64,000 nucleotides of DNA, taken from Simmondsia chinensis. Lineage: Eukaryota; Streptophyta; Magnoliopsida; Caryophyllales; Simmondsiaceae. The position numbers and the translations under genes are program-made. The notes below the pieces were generated by a model. The model saw only the letters and a program-made list of their open reading frames with translations, did no database searches and was not told the DNA's origin. Below are positions 23,101 to 34,852 of the stretch, in pieces; the stretch's first letter is position 1, and every line of letters begins with the position of its first letter. The stretch covers positions 4,283,001 to 4,347,000 of the forward strand of contig JAGTTD010000026.1 in the NCBI GenBank assembly GCA_018398585.1. Direction: 5' to 3'.

Positions 23101-23520
23101 TGTGTATGATAAGTCATTTACCACTAATTTCTTGTGATACACCTGAATAAGTTCACTTTACACATTATAATGCATCATACACAATGTATGATTTTATTTC
23201 AGACACCACTAATTACTTGAAACACACCTAAACAAGGTCTGGGAGGGAAGAAGAAGAAACGGCAAATTTAGAAATAATATTTTTTTTTGACAAAAAAATT
23301 CGAAAGGAAAAAAAAAATGAAGAAAAGGAAGAGTGAAAAAGTCAAAAAAGTGTCCTTTTGCCTGCCTTGCATTAAATGAGGAGAGAGAAAGGGAGAGAGA
23401 GAGAGGACAGATTGGGGGGGGGGGGGGGGAGGGCATTTTTGTCCAAAAAAGTCTATTTATGGTTAATGGGGTCTAAAAAAGAATAAGGTTGGGGTGGGGA
23501 TCCAATCCATACGATTTCCC
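20180..23520 (-). repeat. Right inverted arm of the MULE
   Basis: Reverse-complement counterpart of 6238-8705, longer by about 870 bp because it has more palindrome units (about 34, at 20300-23230). It contains an inner terminus GGGAAATCGTACGG at 20251-20264 and two spacers with catttaatgc in reverse (near 20180 and 23370). G runs lie at about 20214-20228 and 23414-23429. The part 20251-23520 corresponds to the left sub-element. Confidence 0.85.
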
Positions 23521-24440
23521 TAATTTTAATTAATCCCTAGTCTTTTTTTTTTTTTTTTTTTTTTGGAACAGTAATTAATCCCTACTCTTACCTACTATTA
23601 GTAATTAATTTATTTCATTAAGTCATTTTTGATAATTATAATAGATTATAAATTTTTTTTAAACTTGTGTTTATTCTTTAAAGAAAAAAAAAAAAAATCT
23701 TTTTGCACTTTATAAAAAAATAACTCGCTATAAAAATTGTATATCATAAATAAACAAATCTTATTGAAACAGATAAATTTAAAAAAGATAAGTTAAATTA
23801 AGATTAACCAAATAATGTTGTGTTTGAACTTCCCTCAGTAACTTTATGTGATTTTTTGAATTGTATTTGCATTCTATCAAAATTTGTTAATCTTAGACCC
23901 TTCTACGTTAATATTAGGGCTGTCAAATATATCATGTTGTATCATATTCATATTTATATTATGTGAATTGTCTTAAAAATGGAGTCAACCAGAGCTCAAC
24001 CTATTTGTTAATCTGGTCCGGAACCCTCAATTCTCTGCCAACTCAATTATTAAACTAGTAACCCGTAGATTGCCTATTTAATTATATGGGTGACTTTGTT
24101 TCATTAAATGTTAATTTGTCAACTCACAAACATGTCAATAATATATGTCATGGTTGGTATTAACAATAACATAACCTATTTATATTAGTTCCAAAAATTA
24201 TCACATAGCATTACTCAATGCAATTTATCTTAAGTGGGACTGGCTAACAAAAATATATAAATAAAAATAATAGTATATCATTTAAATACCTAACTTAAGT
24301 ACATAAACGGGTCAAGCGTGTTGAAAATGGGGTTAGAGGGGGTCAAACTCAAATTCAATCCAATCAACTAAATGGGTTAAACAGGTCAACCCAAATTCAA
24401 CCCGGCTTTCAAAACCCTTCCCAAATCCACTATCTTCATG
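23521..24440. other. Unassigned DNA; possible decayed short DNA transposon
   Basis: A long T run (about 23545-23564) follows the MULE. From about 23926 (gggctgtcaaat) to about 24440 there are gggtcaa/caaccca motifs of the kind found in common short plant DNA transposons. No clear terminal inverted repeats or target duplication could be confirmed. Confidence 0.3.
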
Positions 24441-25308
24441 TCGTGTTACTATGTCATGTCTGATTTTGCTAGTTCTAGTTAATATATGTTATGTATGATG
24501 GTGCTAGCTATCTTGGCCGATAAAGTCTTTAAGGGGTGAATGAAGAAAATGTATGTCCTTTAAAGCTAATCTCCTATGATTGAGGATTAGGATATGTTAT
24601 ATGAACCTATGTTTTGGATTATTTAATTAATGTTTTTGTTTTAGCGACGTATCTTCTTTATCATATTTACTTTATTATTGCATTAACATGGTAAATCTCA
24701 TAAGATACATGCAATATGATTGGTCCTATGTGGTTATTCACAATAACGAGGACCAATATCCTAATAGAATTGTTATTTAATATTATTGGTCATAGGAACC
24801 TTAAGAGTGGGTATCAATGGATTCAGATAGACCAATACATGGTTTGACTAGCTCTATTTAATAGAAGACAGTTAATCTCATGATTGCTTGTGTGAAGATG
24901 CCCATGCACATATGTGGATGCATACGGTTGACATGTTTATTAAGTGAATGGACTTGTTATATTTTATGAATCAACGAGTATCCATCATATCAATGCGCAT
25001 ATTAATGAAATACTGAAATCTATATGTATTGAGCAGTAATTTCTTAAAAGACATAAAGTTATATCACGACTAGTATTAACATACTAACTTCATTATGGGA
25101 TAATAAAGCAAAGGACATACATTTACATAGAGTAAATGTGAGATAATACTATCCTAAATTTGATGATATATTGTATTTATCCTTTCATGTATCTATCCCG
25201 AGGTTCAATGTACTTAAGGGTACTTATATACTATCCTATGATTTATTTTTCTATATATTTTTAGTTCATCAACCCAATTAGGCATGTCTACTAAACTATG
25301 CTCTCATA
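24441..25308 (+). other. Probable copia LTR fragment, left edge unknown
   Basis: The sequence immediately upstream of a good primer-binding site at 25309 should be an LTR, ending near CTCTCA at 25306. I could not find the start or a second copy. No frames are present. Confidence 0.35.
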
Positions 25309-25320
25309 TGGTATCAGAGC
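25309..25320 (+). promoter_or_regulatory. Retrotransposon primer-binding site
   Basis: TGGTATCAGAGC, complementary to the 3' end of initiator tRNA-Met. The following catatcaaat also follows the decayed primer site at 53026-53008 (- strand), so the two may be one family. Confidence 0.6.
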
Positions 25321-25510
25321 ATATCAAATCCTAATTAATTTTTTACGTATAAGAAACAATAGTTTAGAAAAAAAATACAAAAATAAATAATAACTGTTTG
25401 TAATATAATTCAGTAGCTTGCAATTGTAGATAAGCGAGTAGGTTCTAAAGGTAACTATTGTATTAACAATGAAATTAAGGATTGAAGGTTATACTGATTT
25501 TGAGTTACAC

Positions 25511-25585
25511 GTCCGGTAATTACTCGCCTAGTATTTACATGCCTGGTACTTACTTGCCTAATATTTATATGCCTAGTACTTATAG
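25511..25585 (+). repeat. Five 15-bp tandem repeats
   Basis: Units such as gcctagtatttacat, gcctggtacttactt, gcctaatatttatat and gcctagtacttatag follow without gaps; the first unit starts gtccggtaat. No function is apparent. Confidence 0.85.
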
Positions 25586-26342
25586 GCTCAATGCTACGAG
25601 TTCAATAAGCAGATAATTACAACATCAAAGTCGCATAACAATAATTAGACTTAAATCAAAAAAATGGACAGCAAACTACCAAATAGGCAAACTGAGCTGG
25701 GTGGCACCACATGTCACCTTGTGACACGTGGCAAGAGGGGGAAGAGTTCATGTCTTCCTCCACAAGAACGACTTCTTTGAAGCAATATTCATTCAAACTC
25801 CTTGCTCATCTTAAGCAAAGTGTTTTATGCTTATTTGCTTAGTAGCTTATTTGTCCTACTACCCATTTTTATCGTATCCTTTTAGAGCTTCAACTAAGTA
25901 TTTTGATGGTCGTATTAATTTGTTGATTCTTCATTATTATGTTTATTTATTACATGCCTTTATTACTACTTTATGGATTTGATACAAATTCGAGCGTTAG
26001 AGGGGACCTTGTGGGATACTGTTTGTTTGGTGTTGCAAAAATTATCAAGCTGGGCGTGTAGCTAAAGTTGAGTTGAGCTTATCTTAACGAACCCCATCTC
26101 AAGTGTAGTTCAAATATAATGAATAAGCATAATGACCAAATTTATCGTAAATAATAACTATTAGTGTCTTATATATTTTAAAATATATGCAACATCTCCA
26201 TATATTACATGAGAAATCAATACTATCTTAAAGATGCTATTAAAGTCATGTCAGGTAAGTGTTCAAAAAAAAAGTCATGCCAGGTAACACTTCATGCGAA
26301 TATATGGACATATGGAGAGCTCTTCGTCACAGAGATGCAAAA

Positions 26343-26565
26343 CGAAATTGAAGAGGGCACCAATACGTCGTCACCGGATCCATTTAGAACTCGAAAGTTA
26401 AGCGTGCTTGGGCGAGAGCAGTACTAGGATGGGTGACTTCCTGGGAAGTCCTCACCCTCAGTTTGGGGTATTGGGAAACAACCTTTCTTCAGGGTGTTAT
26501 CCGCCCCCCAGACCCTGCGTAGGCAGGAGCCCTTAAGGCACTGGATATGTTCTGTTGTTTTTTTC
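26343..26565 (+). mobile_element. 5S-rRNA-headed SINE (copy 1)
   Basis: The head matches plant 5S rRNA (caccggatcc, then gttaagcgtgcttgggcgag with box A, then aggatgggtgac with box C, then cctgggaagtcc). A tail related to Au SINEs follows: gggaaacaacc, caggagccc, ggcactggatatgttctgtt. It ends in a T-rich run. Target duplications are not evident. Its 5S part has more changes than copy 2, so it is older. Confidence 0.75.
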
Positions 26566-27735
26566 CCAAACTTCATATTTTACAATTATGAAGCCTTATA
26601 TTAAAATTAACAAAAAATAAGACATAAAAAAAATAAATATTGATGTATTTAATCACATTAAATAAAAATTTATAATATTTTATTTAAAAAAAAAGGCATT
26701 CTTCACATATCACATGAAATAACACTAATAAATCTCCATATTCAGCTCCCAAACATACAACTGTAATATCTGGAAAAAAAAAATTCCCAACCACAAAATT
26801 TGAGATGGGTTATACTTTTTCAAAATTCACGTATTTATACGTAATCTATTTAGAAATAGCATTTATATATATTTAATGATTCTCTGTACATTGCAGGATT
26901 CGATGTTTAAATTTTAAATAAATATATATCCTACAAAAAAATAAAAAAATGTTTTTAAATAAAAGCATTATTTATTTATCTGCTTTTAAGTAAATTCAGA
27001 ACAATAGTACTTCTCCTGCAAAAGTAGAAGTAGAAGCAAAAACTATATATTTTAGATAAAAATATCTTTATTTAAAGCATATTTTACAAAAGTGTTTATG
27101 CAAAAAGTTTATATTTCTTAAGAAAATATTTTTTTCCATAGCTTGGTCAAATAAAATTTGCTTATTGCATGGAGAAACTCCTCATTTTCTTTACACAATT
27201 GCAAAAGTTAAATCTTAATTAAATGGACAACAATTACAACTCTAAATTTCTAATTAATTTGATAAAATCAAAACCCATGGCTTACGAAAAATTAACTCAT
27301 CATTAAGTAGTTTAGCGTTTGTTTCATTATTTTTTCTTATATTATTAAGTAGTGAAAGTAATCAAACAACAAGAAATTACAAAATTTCTTGCTGTTTTTA
27401 TGTTGATTCAGAGCTACAAACTTATTGCATTCAAAGGGGTAACTCTAAGAAGAGTGTTTCTTCCATCATGTTCGGAAATTTCTAAAGTAATGTCTTCTAG
27501 TCCAATGAAGGTGATCTTTAGCATATATCCAATCCGGTTTGACTTGCAAAGTGGGACGGTGCTTGCATAGATGGCCTGAGCTTATCATGTTTTACGATGC
27601 CGGCAATGATTATGAAGTAGAAGATTGATTTGTTTGTCGCTGAATCAAGTTATGCACAGAAGAAGAGGAGGAAAACTTGAAGCATAATAGCACCATAACA
27701 ATTGACAACTAGAATAACCAAAGGAAATACATAAT
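26566..27735. other. Unassigned AT-rich DNA
   Basis: No gene is supported. A stretch near 27020-27045 (agtagaagtagaagcaaaaac) resembles ends of small plant DNA transposons, but no boundaries were found. The 72-codon frame at 27352 has no recognisable features. Confidence 0.4.
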
Positions 27736-28601
27736 TGTTGGAAAAATGATACAAGCTATACATAAGTGTTATGGGAAAATAGTTTAACCATGCCTATTTC
27801 TGTTAAAAAAAAACCATACCTATTTACTGGCTATTTACCGCTACTAGCCGTTTAGGGTCATTAAAATTTTGACCGTTGGGAATTAAATGACAATATAGCC
27901 GTTGAAATTTATTACATCCGTTTACAGCCGTTGGAATTCATTACACCCTTTTTTAATACTTGTTACCGTTTATAGCCGTAGGAATTCATTACACCCTTTT
28001 TTAATGCTTGTTACCGTTTTCTATGCTATATATATGCCATTAGTTATAACAACCAAATACATACACTCTCGACCTCTCAGTCTCTCTCTCTCTCTCGGTT
28101 TTTTCTCTCTCCTAAAATTTGAGCAAAGTTCAAGGCACTCCTACCCAGCAATTAACTAGTGCACGTTACGAGTCGGATCGCGTTAATCCTGGAGGACGGC
28201 CGCCGGTTATACTGTATGCACCGGAGCAGCGGCGAAATCGTCTTTTAGGACAGTGGCATTTACCACGGCGCGATATCATCTTCTGTGAGATCTTTCTAAT
28301 TACTCTCTCTTTTTGTTGCTATGGTCGAATATTTATCAATTCTCTAAAACTATTTGATTGCTATGTTTATATAATTATTTTTGAATTGTTTCTACAATTT
28401 TTAGTATTTTTACTGTGTTTTCGCTGCTAATTTTTAGCAACAACTTTCACTGAATTTTCACTGGAATTTTAGCTTATATTTACTGTAGTATTTTACTGAA
28501 ATTTATAGTATAATAATATTGCAATTTATAATAGTATTTTACTGCATTTTATAGAAGTGTTCTATTGTAATTTTTATTACAATTAGACCAGTTTTCTAAC
28601 A
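27736..28601 (+). repeat. 5' LTR of the LARD-like element
   Basis: 866 bp, TGTTGGAAAA to TTCTAACA. It contains a TATA-type ctatatatatgcc at about 28025, a CT microsatellite at about 28078-28097 and a GC-richer block (about 28170-28280). It is nearly identical to the 3' LTR, so insertion is fairly recent. Confidence 0.9.
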
Positions 28602-31600
28602 ATCTAAAAGATGATTTTTACAATCAATCATGGAAACTTTTAACGTTTCATGGTTCCTTACGATTATTAATGTTTTTATTTGATTTTATTCTCAATTTTT
28701 ATGAGTATAAGGTGGTCGATGAAATGCCTGTGTGAAATGTAAAACACAATGTACCAATTTGAATAAACTTACTGATATTAAGAGCCAAAGAAGTAAATAA
28801 TAGAGAGGGAAAAGAATTTGAGATTGTATTATTAGTTTCATTGTTGTGATTAGAAGGATATTGTCTTCTAATTACATGTTGATATATCTATATATATAAT
28901 TTTTGATTGGTATTAAAATAGTTCCGGCACACACCTTTGAAATGAATAACGAAAACATAGTCAAAAATCAAGAAACCATATTTTTGATAATATGAGTTTT
29001 GATATTTATCCATGAGAGATACTTGTCACTTATATTATGATTAGGACAATGTTGTATAATTTATTTGGATAAGTGTTCACAATGAAAAGGCTTTGATTGA
29101 GTGTCCTAGAGTTAAAATTTGGGAAAAATAGACCTTCAATTTAAGGATGGATGCTGCGTTTATCATACAAGAAAAAGGGTTAAGATAGATCCATGTGGCC
29201 AGGTAGTAAGATATGGGCTTACTGCCATTGCAATTCATTATGTTGTTAATGCATGACCGGCTAGCCACTTTCGCGTATTGAGGTGATGTTAAGCTCTCCC
29301 TAATTGAATGTAGGACTTCCAGCTTTGTGACGATGGAAGTCATGCATATGTCATGCTGTTTGATTACATTTGTGAGGGTTGAAAAGGATTACTACTAAAA
29401 TTGTTGTATTGTAAGTGGTGCGGAGGTTATTAGGTTTTACGAGAAAAAGAAAATGAAAGTCAATATGAATTTAAGGGATTAAATATGATTGAGCATACAA
29501 TTGGGCTTTTAAATGTGAAAAAGAAAAGAAAAAAAGAAAATAGAAATGGGACATACTTAATAATAAATTAAAAATTATGCATGAAGTTTAAGTATGTGTA
29601 TGTTTGATGATTTGAACTTCATACCTTTTTTTTTTTTTTTTTTTTCCATTGTTCATGTTATCATTCAAAGGACCTAATTTTCTAAGTTTATATGAAAAAG
29701 GTTTAGTGGAAGTTAGACCCACATTCACATGAATCTTAATATAGGTTAGTAAAATGTAGGGGTAGTGCTCTTATATAAAGCAAAACTTCTTATGTTACAT
29801 AGGAACAATTTTAACCATAATTCTTTCCTAATTTTTGTGAGTCTACCAATATTTGCTAGTTGCTACTAGCTTGTGTAGAATGTATTATGGTAAAATAAAT
29901 AAAAACGGAAGTTAAAGATTAACTAGACCATAAATCAAAGAGATTAGGTCAAATGGAGGTGTTGAATGTTATACTACCTTCCTCAAAAGAGATTGCGAAG
30001 GAAATCTAAAAATGCTTGAGGTTGATTGTGAACTAGAGCCTTGAACCTATAATTGCCCAACTCTTAGGTTAGGCATGTCTAGTTGCACAATCTTGAAATC
30101 CTTGTTTGGGTAGAGCATGGTCTTGCATGTTAAAGCTGGTTTTCTTGCACATTTGGAGTGATCTAAATGAAATAGTTGATTCTTGTAAAGGGTTTATAGG
30201 ACTTGTGAGTTCTTGTGAAAATTCATGTGTTATTTTGTGTATTAGTCTCTATATTGATGTCTCATGTATTTCCCATGGCTATGTTTGAAGCAAGTTGGTA
30301 CATGTTGTCAAATGTTGCTCGAAGTAATGATAAAAATGTTGTCTATGGACTATTTTCAAGCCGAATGTGTTGCTACTTGATGTGTACCGGTCGTATGTCA
30401 TTGTCCATATTACCTTTATACGGGTTTTGGGCTTTATGTTGTACACATACTGCAAATTATGACATTTAGCTGCTGAATGTTGCTGTCCATACTGGTGTTA
30501 TGATGGGTTTTGGACTGTTTTGCTGAATTTTAGCCAAGAATTGGAAAAATATGATATGTTTGAGTCATATGATGACGATGTGTCGTCTTTGGAGATTTAT
30601 TATACCCTTAGGATCATTGTTCCATGCCTTCTTTTCTAGTTTTTGGAAAAAGGGTAAGGTGCAAGCCACATGAGAACCTTGATTGATCATAGGCTTAGTT
30701 TTTTGCTTGTGTCTAGATACCTTATTTGGGTTATTGTCATATATCGTGTGCTCATGTTGGTCATTTGAATGACGTACTATATGACCCTAGTGTTCATTTG
30801 ATGAGAAGAAAAATATTGCATCGCATCACAAGCTAAATATGCTAAGGTAATTAATAGCATTATGTTTTGGTGAATAATACAACACTCGTCCTATAATATC
30901 ATATGTCAGTGGTGGACCTTGTCTACATACATTGATCTAATGATGAATATTGAAGTGCTCTAGTTAAATTGTTGAGGTATTAGTGAAGTACCATAAATAA
31001 GGTTTACATTGTAATAAACTCCTTCTCGTATTATGTGTCTGATATCAATGAGAGATATTCTACTAATGACTATGTATTTAGGCTCGTTAGCGAGCTATAT
31101 TTTGTGACACCCCTTTGAAACCTGCATTGTTTAGTTGTCCTTAAAGATTGAGTTGGCAGGTAGAAAAATTGAACGGCTTAGAAATGTAGTGTGAGACATT
31201 CCATTGTGGGGGGTTATAAGAGCACTTGAGAGCCTATGAGATATGTTTGATCATAATCTTTTCTGATTATTATGTTTTTTTTCCAATGTTTGCTAGTTAT
31301 AGCTAGCTTATGGAAATTGATTATGGTGGAAGTATTATTTTGGTGATTGTCCAAAGTTTACACATCTTGATGATACTAAACACTTGGGCTCGAGAGCCTT
31401 GCAGAGGCTTGGATTGCCTTAAGTTGAGTTGTAAAAGGCATCTTGTGAATTACGGTCTTATGTACCTCTTCTCTTGATATCACCGAAATTTAATGCAACA
31501 TTGGTAGACATGGACTACCCTTAATAGTAATACACATGTACACTAAGTACGATGAGAATGGGTATATGGTCTTTTGTAACCAAAACTGGTGATAATGTTT

Positions 31601-33212
31601 CACAATTGTGATGAGATATGAAAGTGACAATTTGCCGTACATATCTTTCTATGCCAAATGTATATACAATATGCATATGATACGTGTACTATGTGAATAC
31701 TTGGGGTGGAGATATGATTTCTTTAATATGATATTTGCTCCGCTGTTGTGTTATACTAACCTTGTTGAAGTTGGCAGGCGATGGAGCTAGTAGTTTAATA
31801 GCTCGTTGCAGATACCTCAATGTGGGGGTGAGAACAACTCCTGATTGGTGTTGGAAGTGGCCAACTCTCAAGTTGTTTTAATACAGTGTGAAATGCCATG
31901 TATGACGGTTGAGCTTGATGCTTTATCCTAACACATAGTCTGTAACGGGTGGTGTGGACACTGCACACTTGATGAGTTTGGCAAGAGGAGACCTATTCAT
32001 CTCAGACACAAGATCTTAAACGATCTACTCGAAAGAAAGTTTTTTTTTTTTTACATACCCAGTGCCTCAAGGGCTCCCGCCTAAGCAGGGTCGGGGGGGG
32101 GGGGGGGGGTGTACGCAGCCTTCCTCTTTCAGGGTGTTAACCTGAAGAAGGGCTGTTTCCCAGTGCCCCCAACCTGAGGGTGAGGACTTCCCAGGAGGTC
32201 ACCCATCCTGGTACTACTCTCGCCCAAGCACGCTTAACTTCGGAGTTCTAATAGGATCCGGTGACAGCGTGTTGGTGCCTTCTTTGGTGAAAGAAAGTAA
32301 TATCACTAAATAGTGTAAGGTCTGAAAAGAACCTTGTGGATCCATTGATTGTGGAAACATCGAGGGGGATGGGACTAAAGTCTATACATGAATAAACTGT
32401 GATGTGTCCAACCTGTTCTTAACAGGTTCAATGTGAAAAGTCATAGCTTTATTCGAGAAATGCACTGTGTTTTATGTTGTCCCTCCCTATGGTGTGGCAG
32501 TGCGGAGACGGGTCCATAGCCATATGTTTGGTGGTGTAAGTGAGGCTTGCACTTGATGGACACTGTCTGTATGTTACCAGTGGTGAGGTTGAGCCTTAGC
32601 TCTTAATGGACCAATATCCATATGTTTGGTGGTGTGCGGTAACACACACTTGATGGGATCCACCTATATAGGTGTGGGAGTCTGGCTGCTCCCTATGAAG
32701 GTTTAAGACTTGCCTTCTAGAGCGCCTATGAATATACAGGACGAGCGCATGGCCGATAAAACGCGCCGAACCGCATAAGTTGTCGTTATGTTACCAAGGA
32801 GTAAGGTTGAGCTCTAGCTCTTAATGGACCCATAATCATATGTTTGGTGGTGTGCGGTAACACACACTTGATGGGATCTACCTATATAGGTGTGGGAGTG
32901 TGGCCGCTTCCTATGAAGGCTTATGAATATCCAGGACGAGCGCCTATGAATATCCAGGACGAGCGCATGGCCGCTAAAACGCGCCAAATCACTGGAGTTG
33001 CCGAGATCTGGAGTTTAGTATGTGTCCAAGTGGTAGACTATACAACCCCTTGTGAGGTTCAAGACAAAAGTCACCTCGCAAGATGCCGGTCCTAAACTTG
33101 GGTTACACTAGGTGACGATTCAAGTCGCGAGACATCGGCATTGAAAAACTGAACTTCCTTTGCCCAATCTATTCTTCTTTGTTCTCTTCTGCTTGTATCC
33201 TTTGTGGGGGAT
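28602..33212 (+). other. Non-coding interior of the LARD-like element
   Basis: AT-rich, no frame above 90 codons with any recognisable motif. From about 32560 to 32990 diverged repeats share tatgtttggtggtgtgcggt, cacttgatggga and gacgagcgcatggcc, with a main period of about 235 bp. The SINE at 32041-32288 is a later insertion. Confidence 0.7.
32041..32288 (-). mobile_element. 5S-rRNA-headed SINE (copy 2) with 10-bp target duplication
   Basis: Flanked by perfect direct repeats GAAAGAAAGT at 32031-32040 and 32289-32298. On the - strand the order is a short leader, a 5S-derived head with box A (agttaagcgtgcttgggcga) and box C (aggatgggtgacctcctggg) matching the usual plant 5S sequence, an Au-type tail (gggaaacagccc, ggctgcgtacac, gggagccc, cactgggtatgt) and a poly-A tail. 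The internal pol III promoter looks complete. Plant SINE families with different heads but a shared 3' domain are known. Confidence 0.88.
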
Positions 33213-34084
33213 TGTTGAAAAAATGATACAAGCTATACATAAGTGTTATGGGAAAATAGTTTAACCATGCCTATTTCTGTTCAAAAAAAAAACCATGCCT
33301 ATTTACTGGCTATTTACTGCTACTAGCCGTTTAGGGTCATTAAAATTTTGACCGTTGGGAATTAAATTACAATATAGCCGTTGAAATTTATTACGTCCGT
33401 TTACAGCCGTTGGAATTCATTACAGCTGATGACTTAATGCTTGTTACCGTTTATAGCCGTTGGAATTCATTACACCCTTTTTTAATGCTTGTTACCGTTT
33501 TCTATGCTATATATATGCCATTAGTTATAACAACCAAATACATACACTCTCGACCTCTCAGTCTCTCTCTCTCTCTCTCGGTTTTTTCTCTCTCCTAAAA
33601 TTTGGGCAAAGTTCAAGGCACTCCTACCCGGCAATTAACGAGTGCACGTTAAGAGTCGGATCTCGTTAATCCTGGAGGACGGTCGCCGGTTATACTGTAT
33701 GCACCGGAGCAGCGGCGAAATCGTCTTTTAGGACAGTGGCATTTACCACGGCGCGATATCATCTTTTGTGAGATCTTTCTAATTACTCTCTCTTTTTGTT
33801 GCTATGGTCGAATATTTATCAATTCTCTAAAACTATTTGATTGCTATGTTTATATAATTATTTTTGAATTGTTTCTACAATTTTTAGTATTTTTACTGTG
33901 TTTCCGTTGCCAATTTTTAGCAACAACTTTCATTGAATTTTCACTGGAATTTTAGCTTATATTTACTGTAGTATTTTACTGAAATTTATAGTATAATAAT
34001 ATTGCAATTTATAACAGTATTTTACTGCATTTTATAGAAGTGTTCTACTGTAATTTTTATTACAATTAGACCAGTTTTCTAACA
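33213..34084 (+). repeat. 3' LTR of the LARD-like element
   Basis: 872 bp, TGTTGAAAAA to TCTAACA, differing from the 5' LTR by scattered substitutions and a small change near 33421-33432. Confidence 0.9.
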
Positions 34085-34169
34085 ATATTCATTGCGTGAA
34101 AGTCATAGCCATCTCAGCATATGTACAAGTGTTAGACTCCATTTAGACAAAACGACAATAACAAAAACA

Positions 34170-34380
34170 ACTGTCCCAGTACCACAAGCTTGAACCGATT
34201 CGATTAAGCTAACAAGCTGAGCTGAGTGCTGAACGCACTAAAAATTTATAGTTCCAAGTTCAAAAAAAGGTTTTAAAGCTCGATAAGAATTGAGCTCAAA
34301 CTCAAGATCGATAAGCATTATCGAACTAAAGCTCGAACAAGAAATTACTTTACTCGACTCGGCTCGTTACACCCATACTT
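34170..34380. repeat. GCTCG-rich dispersed repeat
   Basis: Repeated aagctcg/gagctc words as in 58110-58560. Such sequences belong to decayed plant DNA transposons, but no ends can be fixed here. Confidence 0.35.
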
Positions 34381-34407
34381 GTGAACAAAACAGAAGCTAG
34401 CTAGATG

Positions 34408-34518
34408 TCAATCATACACAACATTGCCTTTCGTAATACACCATGATGTGGCTTTCACGAATGCATCGACAAGGCCATGATCTACGCGTAGCAGCTGTGG
34501 GAGCTCCCTTCCGCCCAT
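34408..34518 (-). CDS. Possible last exon of an unknown host gene
   Basis: Just inside a splice acceptor (ttccatgcag) there are 36 codons and a TGA stop, reading MGGRELPQLLRVDHGL and ending KGNVVYD. GC content is higher than in the surroundings. A possible preceding exon ends at a CAG/GTAGAA donor near 35504 with compatible phase. I do not recognise the protein, and short exons by chance are possible. Confidence 0.3.
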   Translation of the reverse strand: MGGRELPQLLRVDHGLVDAFVKATSWCITKGNVVYD

Positions 34519-34852
34519 CTGCATGGAAATTTCTTTTAAAATAAATTACATTTCAGTACCTTCAGATTCAGTGTATTAAATTTTTTTAGTTTATAAATTT
34601 TATAAAATAATATTTTAATCTATATATCTATATAATTTTTAATAAAATAGTTCAAATAGTAGAGTATAAGGGTGTAAACTAAATTTCGTTTTTATTTTTT
34701 TACACTGTTGTTTTAATTATTTTATTAAATATATGTAACGTCATGGATTTAAAAATTATTTCACAAAGTTGGTGGACTAAAAAATTAATACACTAAACCT
34801 CGAGTTACTAATAAGTAATTTATCCTTTGTTTTACATAGGCCATTATAATTT

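Larger units (their letters stand above)
6238..23520 (+). mobile_element. Composite MULE (Mutator-like transposon), 17.3 kb
   Basis: The ends are GGGAAATCGTACGG at 6238-6251 and its near reverse complement, CCATACGATTTCCC, at 23507-23520. The arms are inverted copies: left 6238-8705, right 20180-23520. Between them lie a MuDR-type transposase gene (+) and a convergent gene for a DUF1985/Ulp1-like protein (-). MULEs carrying Ulp1-type peptidase genes are known in plants (Kaonashi-type elements of Arabidopsis). Target duplication is unclear: the flanks share only TAATTT next to the ends, less than the usual 9-11 bp. The arms are unequal because their repeat numbers differ. Both genes have disabling mutations, so this copy is probably no longer autonomous. 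Confidence 0.85.
27736..34084 (+). mobile_element. LTR retrotransposon without coding region (LARD-like), 6.35 kb
   Basis: Two direct LTRs, 27736-28601 and 33213-34084, enclose 4.6 kb that shows no gag, protease, integrase or RT motif in any frame. The LTRs start TGTTG and end TAACA. A polypurine tract (gtgggggat) precedes the 3' LTR. Flanks are ATAAT and ATATT, a 5-bp target duplication with one mismatch. No standard primer site is seen after the 5' LTR. It must have used proteins of another element. It carries a later SINE at 32041-32288. Confidence 0.85.

Noticed and set aside
20300..23230. Centromeric or subtelomeric satellite
   Set aside because: The array is an inverted copy of the left arm and ends exactly at the MULE terminus, so it belongs to the transposon.
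6231..23530. Clean 9-bp target duplication of the MULE
   Set aside because: Only TAATTT is shared next to the ends; the longer flanks TCATAATTT and TAATTTTAA do not match.
26360..26460. Functional 5S rRNA gene
   Set aside because: The 5' part of 5S is missing or changed, a SINE tail follows instead of a terminator, and a second copy has target duplications typical of retroposition.
27902..28159. 85-codon frame in the LARD-like LTR
   Set aside because: It is present in both LTRs in shifted forms and consists of repeats and a CT microsatellite.
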